This document shows positions 1 to 9,023 of a stretch of DNA of 64,000 nt, piece by piece. The stretch's first letter is position 1; each line of letters begins with the position of its first letter. The notes below the pieces were generated by a model. That model was not told the DNA's origin. It worked only from the letters and a program-made list of their open reading frames with translations, and ran no database searches. The translations under genes and the position numbers were made by a program. Source of the DNA: an uncultured bacterium (GTDB lineage Bacteria > Bacteroidota > Ignavibacteria > Kapaibacteriales > UBA4661); the NCBI GenBank assembly GCA_937899715.1, contig CALCNX010000123.1, positions 1 to 64,000 on the forward strand. Direction: 5' to 3'.

Positions 1-2126
1 TGCTTGTGAATCCGAATCCTGTGAGTATCACGGTTGCCACAATTTTTACGGGAACAAATTCCGCAGATTTTACGGCTTCGGTGCAGCAGGTTGTTCTCCC
101 GCCACAGGGTAGAGCTACGGTGGATGTGCTTTTTGTTCCGCGAGGAAGAGGAGAGCGAACGGCGGTTGTTAATTTCAGTGGTTTGGCTTCCGGTCAGATT
201 GCCTTGCAAGGTCGCGGTACTCAAGCCGTGCTAACGTTCTCTGTTCCCGAAATACAATTTTCAACCTCAGCCTTTGTCGGGCAAACGCTCAAACTTCCCG
301 CCGAGACTGTTCGGATAACCAATGAAGGTGATGTCGCAGATGTTGTGACAGGCTTCCAAATCACGGGTGAATCCTCGCTCGGCGCTGCATTTCGCGTGAG
401 AAATTTTTTTCCTGTGCGTTTAGAACCGGGAAATTCTGTCCTGTTGACCGTTGAGCTTTCGCCCGACGCTGATGGACAGAGGAGAAATTCTATGCGGATG
501 CAAACGCAAGATGCCTTCACAAGTAGCGCCACTATCCTCTTGCGCGGTCGTGGGCAGACGCTTTCGCCGCCAACTCTACTGTTCCCTCGCAATGGAGGCG
601 CGGCGACGGGAAGTTCCGCATTGCTTCAGTGGCAAGCGGCATCGGCGGCAACGCACTACGAAGTAGCCCTTGATGTGGCAAGTAATAGTCGAAACCTTCT
701 GACTCGCATTGCTGCTAGTTCCCTAACATCAAGTGCATCGGTTGCGATACAACAGAATCAAACGTACTATTGGACTGTGCGCTCACTGGCTGTAAGCGGC
801 ACGGATACTCTTGCACGAAGCGCATGGCAGCAATGGCAGTTTTTCTCAAGTGGCATGGAATCGCGTCTTTCAGTTCCGCCCGTGCTGGATTTTGGGGTGA
901 TAACGCAAGAGCAAGGCGAAAGCCCGCCACGCGGTCAGCCCATATCCGTTTCTTCCGGCTCGTGGCGTATTCTGGATGTGAGTATAGTTCAAGAAGGCGA
1001 CGCGGCGAGCAGTGATGCACGTGCTTTTCGGATTCTGAATCGTGACTTGCTTTTAGGTACGGGTTCTATTCTGCTCCCCTCACCGGAATCATACACGATT
1101 GCTGTGGCTTTTCGCCCGCCGGAACTGCGTTCACGACCATATTCTGCGATTGCGGAGCTGCGAGTTCAAAATACTTCTTCGGGTGAAACCGTGATTATTC
1201 CGTTCCAGCTTCGCGGGCAGCCGGCGCAATGCCCGCAAACAGGCGCAAGTATTGGCAATCAAGGCTGTCCTGAAGCAGTCGTGCGTCTGCAAGTATTACC
1301 AAACAAAGCCGTTTTTGCGCCGGGCGACGAAATTCGTTTGCAAATTCAGCTCGTGCAAATAACAAATTTGACACCCAATCTTGACCGCTTCCTCAGCCAA
1401 CTCCGCCTCACGCTTGATGTGCAGAATATCACACTGCTTTCATTTGCAAATAGATTGTCGGCGGGAACAGCTGTGACGGGCGATACAAGCGTTCGCGTCG
1501 TCTCCTATACCGCCGCTTCGGGCATACCTTTTTCACCAAGCGCTTTGAGCAATACCGATGGGAAAATCCGTCTCGACCTCGTGCGCCCGGCAAATGCGAT
1601 GCAAAATATTGTTTTGGGCGAACTTACGGGCAAGGCTGTAATTGGGCTTCGCGGTTTGGGCGCAAGCCCTGATGAGTCCATTACTGCTGCAACGATAAGT
1701 ATTGCCGATGTGCAATGGCTGAGTGATACCCGCGAAACGCTTGATTCGGGGCAGGTCATCACGTGGGGCGATGCGCGTGGTCTTCCGATTACGCTTCAGC
1801 GTGTTTCTGTCACGGTCAATACTTGCCAAACGACGCAAGGCTCGCTTGTTCTCACCGCTACACTGCCCGTCAACATCAAACCACTTGCGCCTAATCCGGT
1901 GCAAGATGAAACCACCATCACGTTTTCACTTCAAGAACAAGGGTGGACAGAATTAGAACTCGTAAACGGCTTTGGGCAATCGGTGAAGAAAATTCTACAA
2001 TCTGAAATGCTTCCGGGCGAATACTCTGTGCGTTTTTCGGTGACGGATCTTCCATCGGGGTCGTATTTTCTACTGCTCAGAACGCCTTTTGAAACAGCAC
2101 AGCGCAGAATGGAGATTGTGCGATGA
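1..2126 (+). CDS. T9SS-type secreted surface protein, choice-of-anchor D repeats (5' partial)
   Basis: The reading frame is open at the left edge, so the true start lies outside the window; the GTG at 6 is probably internal because the sequence there is already inside a choice-of-anchor-D beta-sandwich repeat. Counting from that GTG, two such Ig-like repeats cover about residues 1-185, a fibronectin-III-like segment follows at about 190-290, and another beta-rich block at about 300-410. The last 80 residues (starting near PNPVQDETTITFSL and ending MEIVR) have the pattern of a type A T9SS sorting domain, which would send the protein across the outer membrane and attach it to the surface. The stop overlaps the next gene by 4 bp (ATGA), so the two are likely co-translated. 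Role unknown; adhesion or structural scaffold is inference. Confidence 0.8.
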   Translation, partial: LVNPNPVSITVATIFTGTNSADFTASVQQVVLPPQGRATVDVLFVPRGRGERTAVVNFSGLASGQIALQGRGTQAVLTFSVPEIQFSTSAFVGQTLKLPAETVRITNEGDVADVVTGFQITGESSLGAAFRVRNFFPVRLEPGNSVLLTVELSPDADGQRRNSMRMQTQDAFTSSATILLRGRGQTLSPPTLLFPRNGGAATGSSALLQWQAASAATHYEVALDVASNSRNLLTRIAASSLTSSASVAIQQNQTYYWTVRSLAVSGTDTLARSAWQQWQFFSSGMESRLSVPPVLDFGVITQEQGESPPRGQPISVSSGSWRILDVSIVQEGDAASSDARAFRILNRDLLLGTGSILLPSPESYTIAVAFRPPELRSRPYSAIAELRVQNTSSGETVIIPFQLRGQPAQCPQTGASIGNQGCPEAVVRLQVLPNKAVFAPGDEIRLQIQLVQITNLTPNLDRFLSQLRLTLDVQNITLLSFANRLSAGTAVTGDTSVRVVSYTAASGIPFSPSALSNTDGKIRLDLVRPANAMQNIVLGELTGKAVIGLRGLGASPDESITAATISIADVQWLSDTRETLDSGQVITWGDARGLPITLQRVSVTVNTCQTTQGSLVLTATLPVNIKPLAPNPVQDETTITFSLQEQGWTELELVNGFGQSVKKILQSEMLPGEYSVRFSVTDLPSGSYFLLLRTPFETAQRRMEIVR

Positions 2127-4369
2127 ACAGTAAACCACAATATTTGGCAAGTGCAATGCGGCTAAACACGAGGAATCCTCATTTGTTCAGACATTTCTGT
2201 CATTGTTTTATAGCATTGTTTTATGTTGTTTCGCAATTTGCTCTGGCACAAACAACCACGCCACTGAGCAGCGAGTCGCCTTGCGATACTATTCGGCGAG
2301 TTGTTGTAAAAGATACCATTCAGCCTTCGCAGGTCAGATTTGGCGCTGCTTTCGATGTGGCACTGCCTTTTGTAAATGCGAATTTTTCGGGGTTACCGGG
2401 TGTTCCCACGTGCTGCCCGGAATATCGTCCGCTCTCGGCTTTGGGCTTTGGTGCGGGAGTGTTTGGAGAAATACTGTTTTCGCCGACGTTTGGAGTTGGT
2501 GCGCGTTTGGGGTTGAGCAGTTTTTCAATGAATTTTTCGCAGCGCACGAATGTTCCTTTTGCAAACGCCACAAATATTGCTGCGCCGCTTTCTGTACCGC
2601 TTCTGTACTCGCTTACAACGTCTTTTCTCGCTCTTTCCCTTGAGCCGTATCTTCTCTACCGACCGATTGCCATGCTGAGTGTTCATGCGGGCGTAGGCTT
2701 TTCGACGTTGTTTTCCGGTTCGTATCGCCAAAGTGAACGATTAGATACGACGGGCTTGACCTTCAGCAATCTGCGTTCTGAGCGAAATGTTTTGTCGGGA
2801 ACGATGTCCAATCTTGCATCCATCCTGCCTTCGGTCAATGTCGGGGCGGCGTATGAAATTCCGCTTGGGGCAAAAGGGCAGTGGCTCATTGCGCCGGAAG
2901 CCTCGTTTGCGTTGTCGCTTGGGAATCTTGTGAGCGCATTGCAGGGAGCAAATCCCTTGTGGACAATGAGCGCCGCTCGCGTAGGTATGTCCGTGCGGTA
3001 CTCGCCTGAGCGCACCACTCGCCTGAGTGCTGAGGAAATAGCAGCATTGCAAACGGCAGAAGATATTCGATACCAAAAAAAGCGTGAAGAGTGCGCACAG
3101 GCATCGCCAGTTTCGGCAAAGAAGAGCAATATTGTCGTGGCGAAAATTACGTCTGTGAGTGGCATAAATTCTGACAGCACGACGATAGAAAACCCAACGA
3201 TTCGCATTGAAGAGTTTCCAGCTTCGCGTTCGCGGTATGTCTTGAACACCATATTCTTTGGTGCTGCTTCGGCAGATATTGCGCCGCGCTACGAGCGTAT
3301 TGGCGCGGAAGAAAGCGCGGGATTTCGCTTGGAAAGTTTTGCCGAAGCGGGTGTATTGCAGATTTATTATCACGTCTTGAATATTATCGGAAAGCGTCTT
3401 TCGCTTAACCCGAAGGCTGAAATTACGCTTGTTGGTCATGCGGACGGCTTATCAGAAAAAAATGATAAACGTCTTGCGCAAGCCCGTGCTGAGAAAATAA
3501 AGGAGTATCTGACAACGACGTGGCATATTGCCGAAAACCGCATTAAGACGCAAACTGCCACATCGCGCACACCCACAGGCACGGATGGCGATGATGTGTT
3601 AGAAGCGGAGGAGCAGCGCCGCGTGGAGATTCAATCGAACAGCCGAGCGATATTAGAAGAGTTGCGTTTTGATTATTTTGTGCGTGTCATTGAGCCACCG
3701 ACAATCCGCTTCACGGTTGATATTTCCTCCAGCGCCAAACTCAAAGAATGGTCGTTAGAAGTGAGGCAGCAAGACGGTATTAATGATGGGTCTCGGAAAG
3801 CAAATGAGAGATACAAAATGCTCTTTGAAAAACGCGGAACGGAGATTCCCGAAGAAAAGACGTTTGTGTGGAGTGTAGCCAAGTCGCAGAATGTACCGCA
3901 GTCCAGAGAGCCAATAGAAGTGCGGCTTACGGCTTCGGACGCAAGTTCAAATACTACATCGGACAAATCTATCCGCACAATTCCTGTCAACCTACTCAGC
4001 GTTGCCGACAAAGAGCGCCAACGCGCACCCGACAAGCGAACCGATAGTTACACACTTTTTTCGTTTGCCTATGGAACCAACGCGCCAATAAGCGGCAATG
4101 CAGATGTACAGCGCGTTGTGGCTGCCATTAAGCAAACGCTGAAGCCCGGAGCACAGGTAACCGTTTCGGGTTATACCGATACACGTGGTAATGAAATCAC
4201 CAACGGTATTCTCGCCCAGCAGCGAGCAAATGCAGTGGCGGGCTTGATTGCTTTTCCGAATATGATTATCAATAGTTACGGCGCGACGAAAATCAATGAT
4301 AACGCTTTGCCCGAAGGTCGCTTTTATAACCGTTTTGTGCAGGTGGATGTACAAACACCGCTCAGGTAG
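2123..4369 (+). CDS. OmpA-family outer-membrane protein with two OmpA-like domains
   Basis: 748 residues. A basic N-terminus and hydrophobic stretch ending FALAQ (about 25-43) looks like a signal peptide; ATG at 2156 (residue 12) is a possible alternative start. Residues 50-300 are rich in aromatic and glycine beta-strand patterns, consistent with an outer-membrane barrel. A first OmpA-like peptidoglycan-binding domain lies at about 370-510 (VGHADG, then a helix with QARAEKIKEYL) and a second, more canonical one at about 640-745 (SGYTDTRGN, then QQRANAVAGLI). A beta-rich linker separates them. The start overlaps the stop of the upstream T9SS-type gene. Family knowledge suggests anchoring of the outer membrane to peptidoglycan; two copies of the domain in one chain are less usual. 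Confidence 0.82.
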   Translation: MNSKPQYLASAMRLNTRNPHLFRHFCHCFIALFYVVSQFALAQTTTPLSSESPCDTIRRVVVKDTIQPSQVRFGAAFDVALPFVNANFSGLPGVPTCCPEYRPLSALGFGAGVFGEILFSPTFGVGARLGLSSFSMNFSQRTNVPFANATNIAAPLSVPLLYSLTTSFLALSLEPYLLYRPIAMLSVHAGVGFSTLFSGSYRQSERLDTTGLTFSNLRSERNVLSGTMSNLASILPSVNVGAAYEIPLGAKGQWLIAPEASFALSLGNLVSALQGANPLWTMSAARVGMSVRYSPERTTRLSAEEIAALQTAEDIRYQKKREECAQASPVSAKKSNIVVAKITSVSGINSDSTTIENPTIRIEEFPASRSRYVLNTIFFGAASADIAPRYERIGAEESAGFRLESFAEAGVLQIYYHVLNIIGKRLSLNPKAEITLVGHADGLSEKNDKRLAQARAEKIKEYLTTTWHIAENRIKTQTATSRTPTGTDGDDVLEAEEQRRVEIQSNSRAILEELRFDYFVRVIEPPTIRFTVDISSSAKLKEWSLEVRQQDGINDGSRKANERYKMLFEKRGTEIPEEKTFVWSVAKSQNVPQSREPIEVRLTASDASSNTTSDKSIRTIPVNLLSVADKERQRAPDKRTDSYTLFSFAYGTNAPISGNADVQRVVAAIKQTLKPGAQVTVSGYTDTRGNEITNGILAQQRANAVAGLIAFPNMIINSYGATKINDNALPEGRFYNRFVQVDVQTPLR

Positions 4370-4431
4370 AAGGATGTTTCTTTTTTACACGTCATCAAAT
4401 CAGTTTTTATCAATTCAAATTGAGACTTACA

Positions 4432-4830
4432 ATGAAACGAGTAACAGGCATTGGTGGCATCTTTTTCAAGGTGCAAGATATTCAGCAGATGCGCTCTTGG
4501 TATAACAAGCACTTGGGCATACCAACGGAAGAAGGCGGCTATGGATTGTTTTGGTCGCGTGACGACGAGAACCCGGAAGAGAGAAAATCCACGACGTGGT
4601 CGCTTTTTAAGGCTGATTCCGACTACTTCCATCCAAGCACGGCACCGTTTATGCTCAATTACCGTGTTGACAATTTAGTAGCTCTCATGGAAGCATTACG
4701 CAGCGAAGGCGTGAAAGTCGAAGATAAGATTGAAGAATATGAGTTTGGCAAATTCGGCTGGATTTATGACCCGGAAGGTAATAAGATAGAGCTGTGGGAG
4801 CCAATTGATAAGCCGTTTGAAGAGTCGTAA
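4432..4830 (+). CDS. VOC-fold protein (glyoxalase/dioxygenase superfamily)
   Basis: 132 residues from ATG 4432; an in-frame TTG at 4420 would add four residues but is less likely. A single VOC module: N-terminal beta strand GGIFFKVQDI, a helix with WYNKHLGIP, and the C-terminal signature WIYDPEGNKIELWEP, where the Glu of IELWEP sits at the usual metal-ligand position. The usual N-terminal His ligand is not obvious (GGIFFKV), so enzymatic activity is uncertain. Substrate unknown. A second, more complete VOC protein is encoded at 5479-5967. Confidence 0.85.
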   Translation: MKRVTGIGGIFFKVQDIQQMRSWYNKHLGIPTEEGGYGLFWSRDDENPEERKSTTWSLFKADSDYFHPSTAPFMLNYRVDNLVALMEALRSEGVKVEDKIEEYEFGKFGWIYDPEGNKIELWEPIDKPFEES

Positions 4831-4906
4831 AAGTATTTCACAGACCTTTGTTTATACCTGTTCACACACGCCCCTAATATCTTTTGTTCATCTTTAGGAA
4901 TCCTCA

Positions 4907-5425
4907 ATGAAAAACCTTCTTTTCCGTTCCGAGCGAGTTTTCACGCCGTTCATCGTACCACTACTCTTCTTGATATTTCTGCATCACGGTAAAGCCCAGC
5001 AAAGCCAAACAAATGCCACCGAAGCGCAAAAGCAGGAGGTAATTGCCGTCATTCGCCAGATGTTTGAGGGCATGAAGGCTGGCGATAGCGCAAAGGTGAG
5101 TGCAACGTTTCACCCGGCTGCTGCATTGCACACGACTGCTTTACGTGAAGGAAAGCCTGTGTTTCGTACTGAATCCATTGCTGATTTCCTGAAAAGTATC
5201 GCCTCGCCCAAGCCAGCCGGGGTTGTCTATGACGAGCGAATTCTACGATATGATGTGCAAATTGACGATACGTTTGCGTCGGTTTGGACTCCCTATCAAT
5301 TTTACATTGGTGAAAAGCTCAATCATTGTGGGGTGAATGCTTTTCACTGCGTTCGCACAGAGCAGGGTTGGAAGATAACACACATCACCGACACCCGTCG
5401 TAAAGACAGATGTCAGGAGAAGTAG
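4907..5425 (+). CDS. Secreted NTF2-like / lumazine-binding-like protein
   Basis: 172 residues with a clear signal peptide (FIVPLLFLIFLHHGKAQ, cut near residue 30). The mature part has the NTF2-like / putative lumazine-binding (SnoaL-related) pattern: helix QEVIAVIRQMFEGMKAGDS, then FHPAAALHTT, then strands ending with the typical GVNAFHCVRTEQGWKITHI. Such domains form a cone-shaped fold that binds small ligands or acts as an enzyme; the precise role cannot be told here. Lies between two VOC-fold genes on the same strand, with 76 bp before and 53 bp after, so co-transcription is plausible. Confidence 0.75.
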   Translation: MKNLLFRSERVFTPFIVPLLFLIFLHHGKAQQSQTNATEAQKQEVIAVIRQMFEGMKAGDSAKVSATFHPAAALHTTALREGKPVFRTESIADFLKSIASPKPAGVVYDERILRYDVQIDDTFASVWTPYQFYIGEKLNHCGVNAFHCVRTEQGWKITHITDTRRKDRCQEK

Positions 5426-5478
5426 CAGATTGTGCAGTTTCCCCCCAAATAATTATCATACCAAACTACTTTACTGCT

Positions 5479-5967
5479 ATGAGTGATTATCAACTTGACC
5501 CTCGCGTGGGCATAGGTCATGTCCACTTAAAAGTTTCTAATCTTGACCGCGCGTTGGAATTTTATTGTGATGTGTTGGGGTTTGACCTGACCCAACGGTA
5601 TGGTACGGCGGCGGCGTTTGTATCGGCGGGTGGGTATCATCACCATATTGGTCTCAATACGTGGGAAAGTTTGGGGGGCAACCCGCCCCCGCGTGGTACA
5701 ACAGGGCTGTACCATGTCGCAATCCTATATCCCACTCGTGCTGCGCTCGCCAGCGCCTTGCGAAGGCTTCTTGAGAAAGGAATAGAGTTGGACGGAGCCA
5801 GTGACCATGGTGTGAGCGAGGCTCTGTACCTTCACGATCCCGACCACAACGGCATCGAACTCTATTGGGATAGACCACGAGAGCAATGGACATATTCGGC
5901 GGATGGTCAACTGGCGATGATAACAAAGCCATTGAATCTGGAATCCTTGATTAAGGAGGGCTTATAA
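5479..5967 (+). CDS. VOC-family protein, extradiol (catechol 2,3-) dioxygenase-like
   Basis: 162 residues from ATG 5479; the frame is open further upstream but that part overlaps the previous gene and shows no family similarity. The chain carries the metal-site pattern of extradiol dioxygenase-like VOC proteins: His in GIGHVHLKVSNL, His in GLYHVAILYP, and Glu in HNGIELYWDRP. The sequence between them (FYCDVLGFDL, YHHHIGLNTW) resembles CatE-type one- and two-module dioxygenases. Likely a cytoplasmic metal-dependent ring-cleavage or glyoxalase-type enzyme; substrate unknown. Confidence 0.82.
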   Translation: MSDYQLDPRVGIGHVHLKVSNLDRALEFYCDVLGFDLTQRYGTAAAFVSAGGYHHHIGLNTWESLGGNPPPRGTTGLYHVAILYPTRAALASALRRLLEKGIELDGASDHGVSEALYLHDPDHNGIELYWDRPREQWTYSADGQLAMITKPLNLESLIKEGL

Positions 5968-6064
5968 AATCAGTGCCGCTATTCCCGTCAGTTTTTGTAT
6001 TTTCAGTGCTGTGCAGTAATCATATTCTCTACGTTGTCCCAGACATCTTCCATTGAAAATTGTT

Positions 6065-8212
6065 ATGAAGCGTGTCTTGCCCGTCTTTTTGCTGTTTTCT
6101 TCTCTTTTTTCCATTATGTTGGCAGGAAAAGAGTTGGTTGCCTATAAAACAGAATTAGTAAATAATGTTTCGATAGATAGCCAACATCCAAAAGAGGTGG
6201 AACTAAACCGCGTGGCATTAGTCTTGATTGATTCGACGAACACGGCACAGATGGAAGACGTTCGCCGCCTTCTACCAAAAAGAGGAAAACAAGTAAATGG
6301 TCAGGTAAATTTTGGCGTTAGCCCTTATACATTTTGGTATGCCTTTACTCTCTTCAATCACGATACGGTCTCGGTCTCGCGGCTTTTTGTCATTGAAGAT
6401 TATTTTTTGGAAGAGATTGAGACCTATCTAATTTCAAACGATAGTCTGTGCAAAACATTGAAGGGTGGATGTGTGGTTCCCTTCAGCCAGCGCGAGATAC
6501 TCAACCGTTATACAGCACATCGTATTAATCTTCAGCCGCACGAAACATTGCAGGTCATGGTTAAGGTGAAAACACGCCTTACAATGAGCGTCCCGCTCAG
6601 ACTGTGGCAAGAAGATGCCTTTATCTATTCCGACAGTCTTAGTCAGATACCTATGTGGCTCTATTACGGCGTTGCACTCGGACTCTTTGCCTACAATTTG
6701 TTTATCTGGCTGACATTGAGAAGTAGAACGTACCTTCTGTATTTGTTGTACATACTGCATATCTCAGCTTTTTTGTTTTGGGGTAGTAATGGTTTAGGGT
6801 TTCAATTTTTCTCGTTTTCTGTCGAGAGTAGTTTTCGTTTGATAATGTACTTGGGGATAATGAGTATGGCGCTGGTCAGTTTATTGACTATTGCATTTCT
6901 TGACCTGCGTAATGTACTGCCTCGGTGGAATACGGTCGTAACGATTTGCGCACGGGTACTCATGGTGCTGGCTTTGAGTGCTTGGGTTCTGCCTATTCCA
7001 CTTGTAAGGGATGTGGGTAATCCCGCCACAGGTCTGCTTGCGCTACTTTGCGGCGCTGTCGCTGTGCGCTCTTTATGGCTTGGGCACACACCCGCTAAAT
7101 ATTTTGCCGCCGGATGGATTGTGTTTTTATTTGTAACCGTGCTGTTTGTGCTGCAGGATGAAGGCATTATCGAATGGTATTTTATTGGGCAGTATGGAGC
7201 ACAATTCGGTTCTGCTTTTGAAATGATTCTTTTTTCCATTGCATTGGCAAGCCGTATTCGTGTGCTGGAAAAAGACCGCACGGAAGCACGCGAAGAACTC
7301 CTTTACACATCTCAGGCGCTCATTCTCAGTTTGCAAGAGTCCGAGAAAACACTTGAACTAAAAGTAGCAGAACGCACAAAAAATCTTCAAGAGGCAAACG
7401 AAAGACTGAACGTGCAATCCCAGCAAATTCAGTTGGTCAACTCAATTCTTCAAGAACAAAATCTCGCACTGGATGATTCGCGTTCACAGATTGAACGTCT
7501 GATGCTGAATATCCTCCCTAGAGCCATCTTTATGCGACTCCAAGCAGGTGAAAAGCGCATTGCCGATAAGATTGAATCAGCAACAGTGCTGTTTGCCGAT
7601 ATTGTTAATTTTACAGATATTTCATCTAAAACGCCGCCCGTGGAGCTTGTTGCGATATTGGATACCCTTTTTTCCAAGTTTGATGAGTTAGCCGAAAAAT
7701 ATCACGTTGAAAAAATCAAGACCATTGGCGATGCTTATATGGTAGTTGGTGGTCTGGCGGATTCTGAAAAAAGCCATACCCTAGCAATTGCTCTCTTGGC
7801 GATAGAGATGCAACAGTGCATTACTAAAACGGCATCATCATTGGGAATTCCTGAGGTTTCGCTAAGAATAGGTATTCACACTGGAGAAGTTGTAGCGGGA
7901 GTCATTGGGACGAAAAAATTTGCGTACGACCTGTGGGGAGATACCGTCAACACGGCAAGCCGTATGGAATCACACGGGGAACCCGGAAAAATTCATATAT
8001 CGGAAAGTGTTTTTCAAGCCTTACACTTGCATAGAACGAATAGCTCTTCTCCTTCAGAAATAAAACTTAATGCAGCGTCAGGGCTAGAGAAAAATGACGG
8101 AAATAACTATCCAGCGTTCAAATTCCACGAGCGTGGTTTGGTTGATGTGAAAGGAAAAGGCTCTATGAAAACATGGTTTCTTTTGGGAGTGGAAGAGCGT
8201 TTTGAGCTATAA
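6065..8212 (+). CDS. 7TMR-DISM membrane adenylate cyclase
   Basis: 715 residues from ATG 6065 (a TTG at 6053 is in frame but unlikely). Order: signal peptide, extracellular DISMED2-type beta domain (about 40-180), seven transmembrane helices (about 195-395), coiled coil (about 400-480), class III nucleotide cyclase domain (about 490-690). The cyclase keeps both metal-binding aspartates (D512 in LFADIVNF, D556 in KTIGDAYM) and the lysine/aspartate pair that selects ATP over GTP (K552 and D622 in AYDLWGDTVN), so cAMP is the predicted product. The family senses an outside ligand and signals inward. Ends 41 bp before a convergent gene. The coiled coil resembles those in the histidine kinases further along the window. 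Confidence 0.92.
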   Translation: MKRVLPVFLLFSSLFSIMLAGKELVAYKTELVNNVSIDSQHPKEVELNRVALVLIDSTNTAQMEDVRRLLPKRGKQVNGQVNFGVSPYTFWYAFTLFNHDTVSVSRLFVIEDYFLEEIETYLISNDSLCKTLKGGCVVPFSQREILNRYTAHRINLQPHETLQVMVKVKTRLTMSVPLRLWQEDAFIYSDSLSQIPMWLYYGVALGLFAYNLFIWLTLRSRTYLLYLLYILHISAFLFWGSNGLGFQFFSFSVESSFRLIMYLGIMSMALVSLLTIAFLDLRNVLPRWNTVVTICARVLMVLALSAWVLPIPLVRDVGNPATGLLALLCGAVAVRSLWLGHTPAKYFAAGWIVFLFVTVLFVLQDEGIIEWYFIGQYGAQFGSAFEMILFSIALASRIRVLEKDRTEAREELLYTSQALILSLQESEKTLELKVAERTKNLQEANERLNVQSQQIQLVNSILQEQNLALDDSRSQIERLMLNILPRAIFMRLQAGEKRIADKIESATVLFADIVNFTDISSKTPPVELVAILDTLFSKFDELAEKYHVEKIKTIGDAYMVVGGLADSEKSHTLAIALLAIEMQQCITKTASSLGIPEVSLRIGIHTGEVVAGVIGTKKFAYDLWGDTVNTASRMESHGEPGKIHISESVFQALHLHRTNSSSPSEIKLNAASGLEKNDGNNYPAFKFHERGLVDVKGKGSMKTWFLLGVEERFEL

Positions 8213-8253
8213 TGTTCCGCATCCATTTGTGCATTGAAGAGAATGTAAAGTGA

Positions 8254-9015
8254 TTACACGTAACCCACATAAAACAGCGCTTCGCCTTGAAACTCCCCTT
8301 CGTGCTCAATGCAATCAATTTCCGTACATTCATAGTCCGCAAGACCAAAAGCGCGAATCAGGTCTTCTTGGGTGCTGAAAAACTGCGTGTGATAGTTCTC
8401 GGCGTACAAACGAAAACGCTGTTTTGGTACCAGAACTATGATTGCCAAACGCGCCACACGCTTCATCGCGGCTACCGTTTGCGAAAGGTCTTTCACGTGT
8501 TCTAAGGTGTGGCAGCACGTGATAACATCGAAAGACTTGTCAGGGAAGGGGATGTTTTCGGCAAAGCCTTGTTGCCACGTTATTTGCACATTCTCACTCT
8601 TTGCGCGTTCTTCTGCTTTGCGGAGTGCTTCGGTACTCACGTCCAAGCACGTTACCCCGTAGTCGGCTTTGGTCATGGCAATAGCAAGCGTTCCATAGCC
8701 ACAACCAATTTCCAGCACTGTAGAAACAGGTTTTTGAGTGCGTCCGCTTGTTTTAGAAATCGCCTCCAAAATCAAGGCAGAATCAGTTTCATCAAGGCAA
8801 TCGTTATGGTGATTTTTCCAAACATCGTCGTATGCACGTATCCACTCCTCGTTGGACATGGTACGAAATTTTTTACGCCAATCCACCTCAAACCACGACC
8901 CATACTTGCGCTGCAAGGTACGTCGGGCAAAAAAACGCTGGTTGATGTTGCTCAGTGCTTCTTTCACCAAGGCGGGCAGCAAGTTTTTGAATTTGAGATA
9001 GGCTTTGTGTGCCAT
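8254..9015 (-). CDS. SAM-dependent class I methyltransferase
   Basis: 253 residues from ATG 9015, which leaves an 8-bp gap to the gene upstream; a longer start would overlap that gene. The Rossmann-type methyltransferase core is clear: motif I VLEIGCGYGTLAIAM, acidic end of strand 2 VTCLDVS, motif with GFAENIPFPDKSFDVITCCHTLEHV. This is the Methyltransf_11/UbiE-like family; the acceptor cannot be predicted. The first 90 residues are basic and not part of the core. It is the last gene of a minus-strand run with the LivJ-like binding protein. Confidence 0.88.
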   Translation of the reverse strand: MAHKAYLKFKNLLPALVKEALSNINQRFFARRTLQRKYGSWFEVDWRKKFRTMSNEEWIRAYDDVWKNHHNDCLDETDSALILEAISKTSGRTQKPVSTVLEIGCGYGTLAIAMTKADYGVTCLDVSTEALRKAEERAKSENVQITWQQGFAENIPFPDKSFDVITCCHTLEHVKDLSQTVAAMKRVARLAIIVLVPKQRFRLYAENYHTQFFSTQEDLIRAFGLADYECTEIDCIEHEGEFQGEALFYVGYV

Positions 9016-9023
9016 TGGAGGGA

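Noticed and set aside
2741..3439. 232-codon open frame opposite the OmpA-family gene
   Set aside because: Arg- and Cys-rich translation without motifs, antisense to a supported gene.
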